Source: an uncultured Clostridium sp.
Lineage (GTDB): Bacteria > Bacillota > Clostridia > TANB77 > CAG-508
Direction: 5' to 3'
DNA length: 64,000 bases
Assembly (NCBI GenBank): GCA_900553945.1
Contig: USFR01000007.1
Span: 52,773-116,772, forward strand
Shown: positions 63,877 through 64,000 of the stretch, piece after piece
How the letters are laid out: the number at the start of each line of letters is the position of its first letter
Position numbering within the stretch: position 1 is the stretch's first letter
The notes under the pieces: generated by a model
Told to the model about the DNA's origin: nothing
Seen by the model: the letters and a program-made list of their open reading frames with translations, nothing else
Database searches by the model: none
Made by a program: the position numbers and the translations under genes

Positions 63877-64000
63877 ATTCTTTGTGCACTTCTTACAAAT
63901 TCTAAACTTCGTTCTACTTCGTATAACTCGTTTTTAATTCGTAACTATAGTACACTCAAAAATACATAGACAAATATCTTCTTCCGAAGGTAAACCTTTC
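63877..64000 (-). other. Spacer upstream of 5S rRNA
   Basis: About 124 nt of the presumed 23S-5S spacer. I do not see the 3' end of 23S rRNA or a tRNA in it, so 23S must end beyond the window. Confidence 0.5.

Noticed and set aside
63877..64000. 3' end of 23S rRNA at the right edge
   Set aside because: No recognisable 23S terminal sequence; it looks like spacer only.
1..64000. tRNA genes
   Set aside because: I looked for T-arm motifs (GGTTCGAAT and complement) in intergenic regions and found none outside coding genes.

Overview
The window is very AT-rich (most genes look well under 30% G+C) and reads as a chromosomal piece of an endospore-forming Firmicute of the class Clostridia, probably an anaerobic, gut-type lineage. 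The evidence is the complete spoIIAA-spoIIAB-sigF set with spoIID and spoIIQ, a ylbJ homologue, pyruvate formate-lyase with its activase, a T-box leader, CdaA, RqcP, a DnaE-type polymerase, sortase with a thioester adhesin, and strong GGAGG ribosome binding sites. I cannot name a species.

Layout. 1-5.7 kb: start of a response regulator, comEC, an SH3/NlpC-P60 wall hydrolase and aspS. 5.9-8.6 kb: a small orphan gene, a DUF402 protein and pyrG with a hairpin leader. 8.7-16.6 kb: lepA, a membrane protein and rlmB; an FxLYD-like membrane protein; addA with a DUF3006 gene. 16.7-18.9 kb: three single-gene units (an HNH/ParB-like fusion, a stand-alone Spo0A DNA-binding domain, a PAP2 phosphatase). 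18.9-22.4 kb: a sporulation cluster on the minus strand (spoIIAA, spoIIAB, sigF, spoIID, spoIIQ) behind a sigma-H promoter with two Spo0A boxes. 22.7-28.1 kb: a T-box unit of a mutarotase-like gene, a frameshifted membrane glycosyltransferase and valS. 28.1-35.4 kb: a second frameshifted glycosyltransferase-like gene with a phospholipase-like N-terminus, dnaE, rqcP, a DUF2651 gene and truA. 35.6-41.2 kb: a HAD phosphatase, a 34-residue membrane peptide gene plus cdaA, and divergent pflB/pflA. 41.4-44.5 kb: an orphan gene, a thioester adhesin with its sortase, and a membrane-anchored SH3-like protein. 44.7-54.8 kb: a DUF4364 regulator, an rRNA methyltransferase, mfd, ylbJ, a TIM-barrel protein, a NatAB-type ABC exporter and a DUF3137-like protein. 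54.9-60.5 kb: a secreted or anchored unknown and the rpmG-secE-nusG-rplK-rplA-(L10 leader)-rplJ-rplL block. 60.5-64 kb: a flavin reductase, two tandem paralogues of unknown function, and a 5S rRNA gene at the end of an rRNA operon that continues past the window.

The most unusual object is a 127-nt structured repeat in two copies (37821-37947 and 45364-45490, opposite orientations). Each copy is a perfect 23-bp inverted repeat around an 81-nt core. The cores match at about 71 of 81 positions. The arms differ at 7 of 23 positions, and every difference is compensated on the opposite arm; one more covarying pair lies in an inner helix. Other notable points are a receiver-less Spo0A, single-base frameshifts in spoIID and in both glycosyltransferase-like genes, a valine-type T-box separated from valS by two genes, an LPxTG protein without an anchor tail, and a set of single-gene units with clearly higher G+C than their surroundings.
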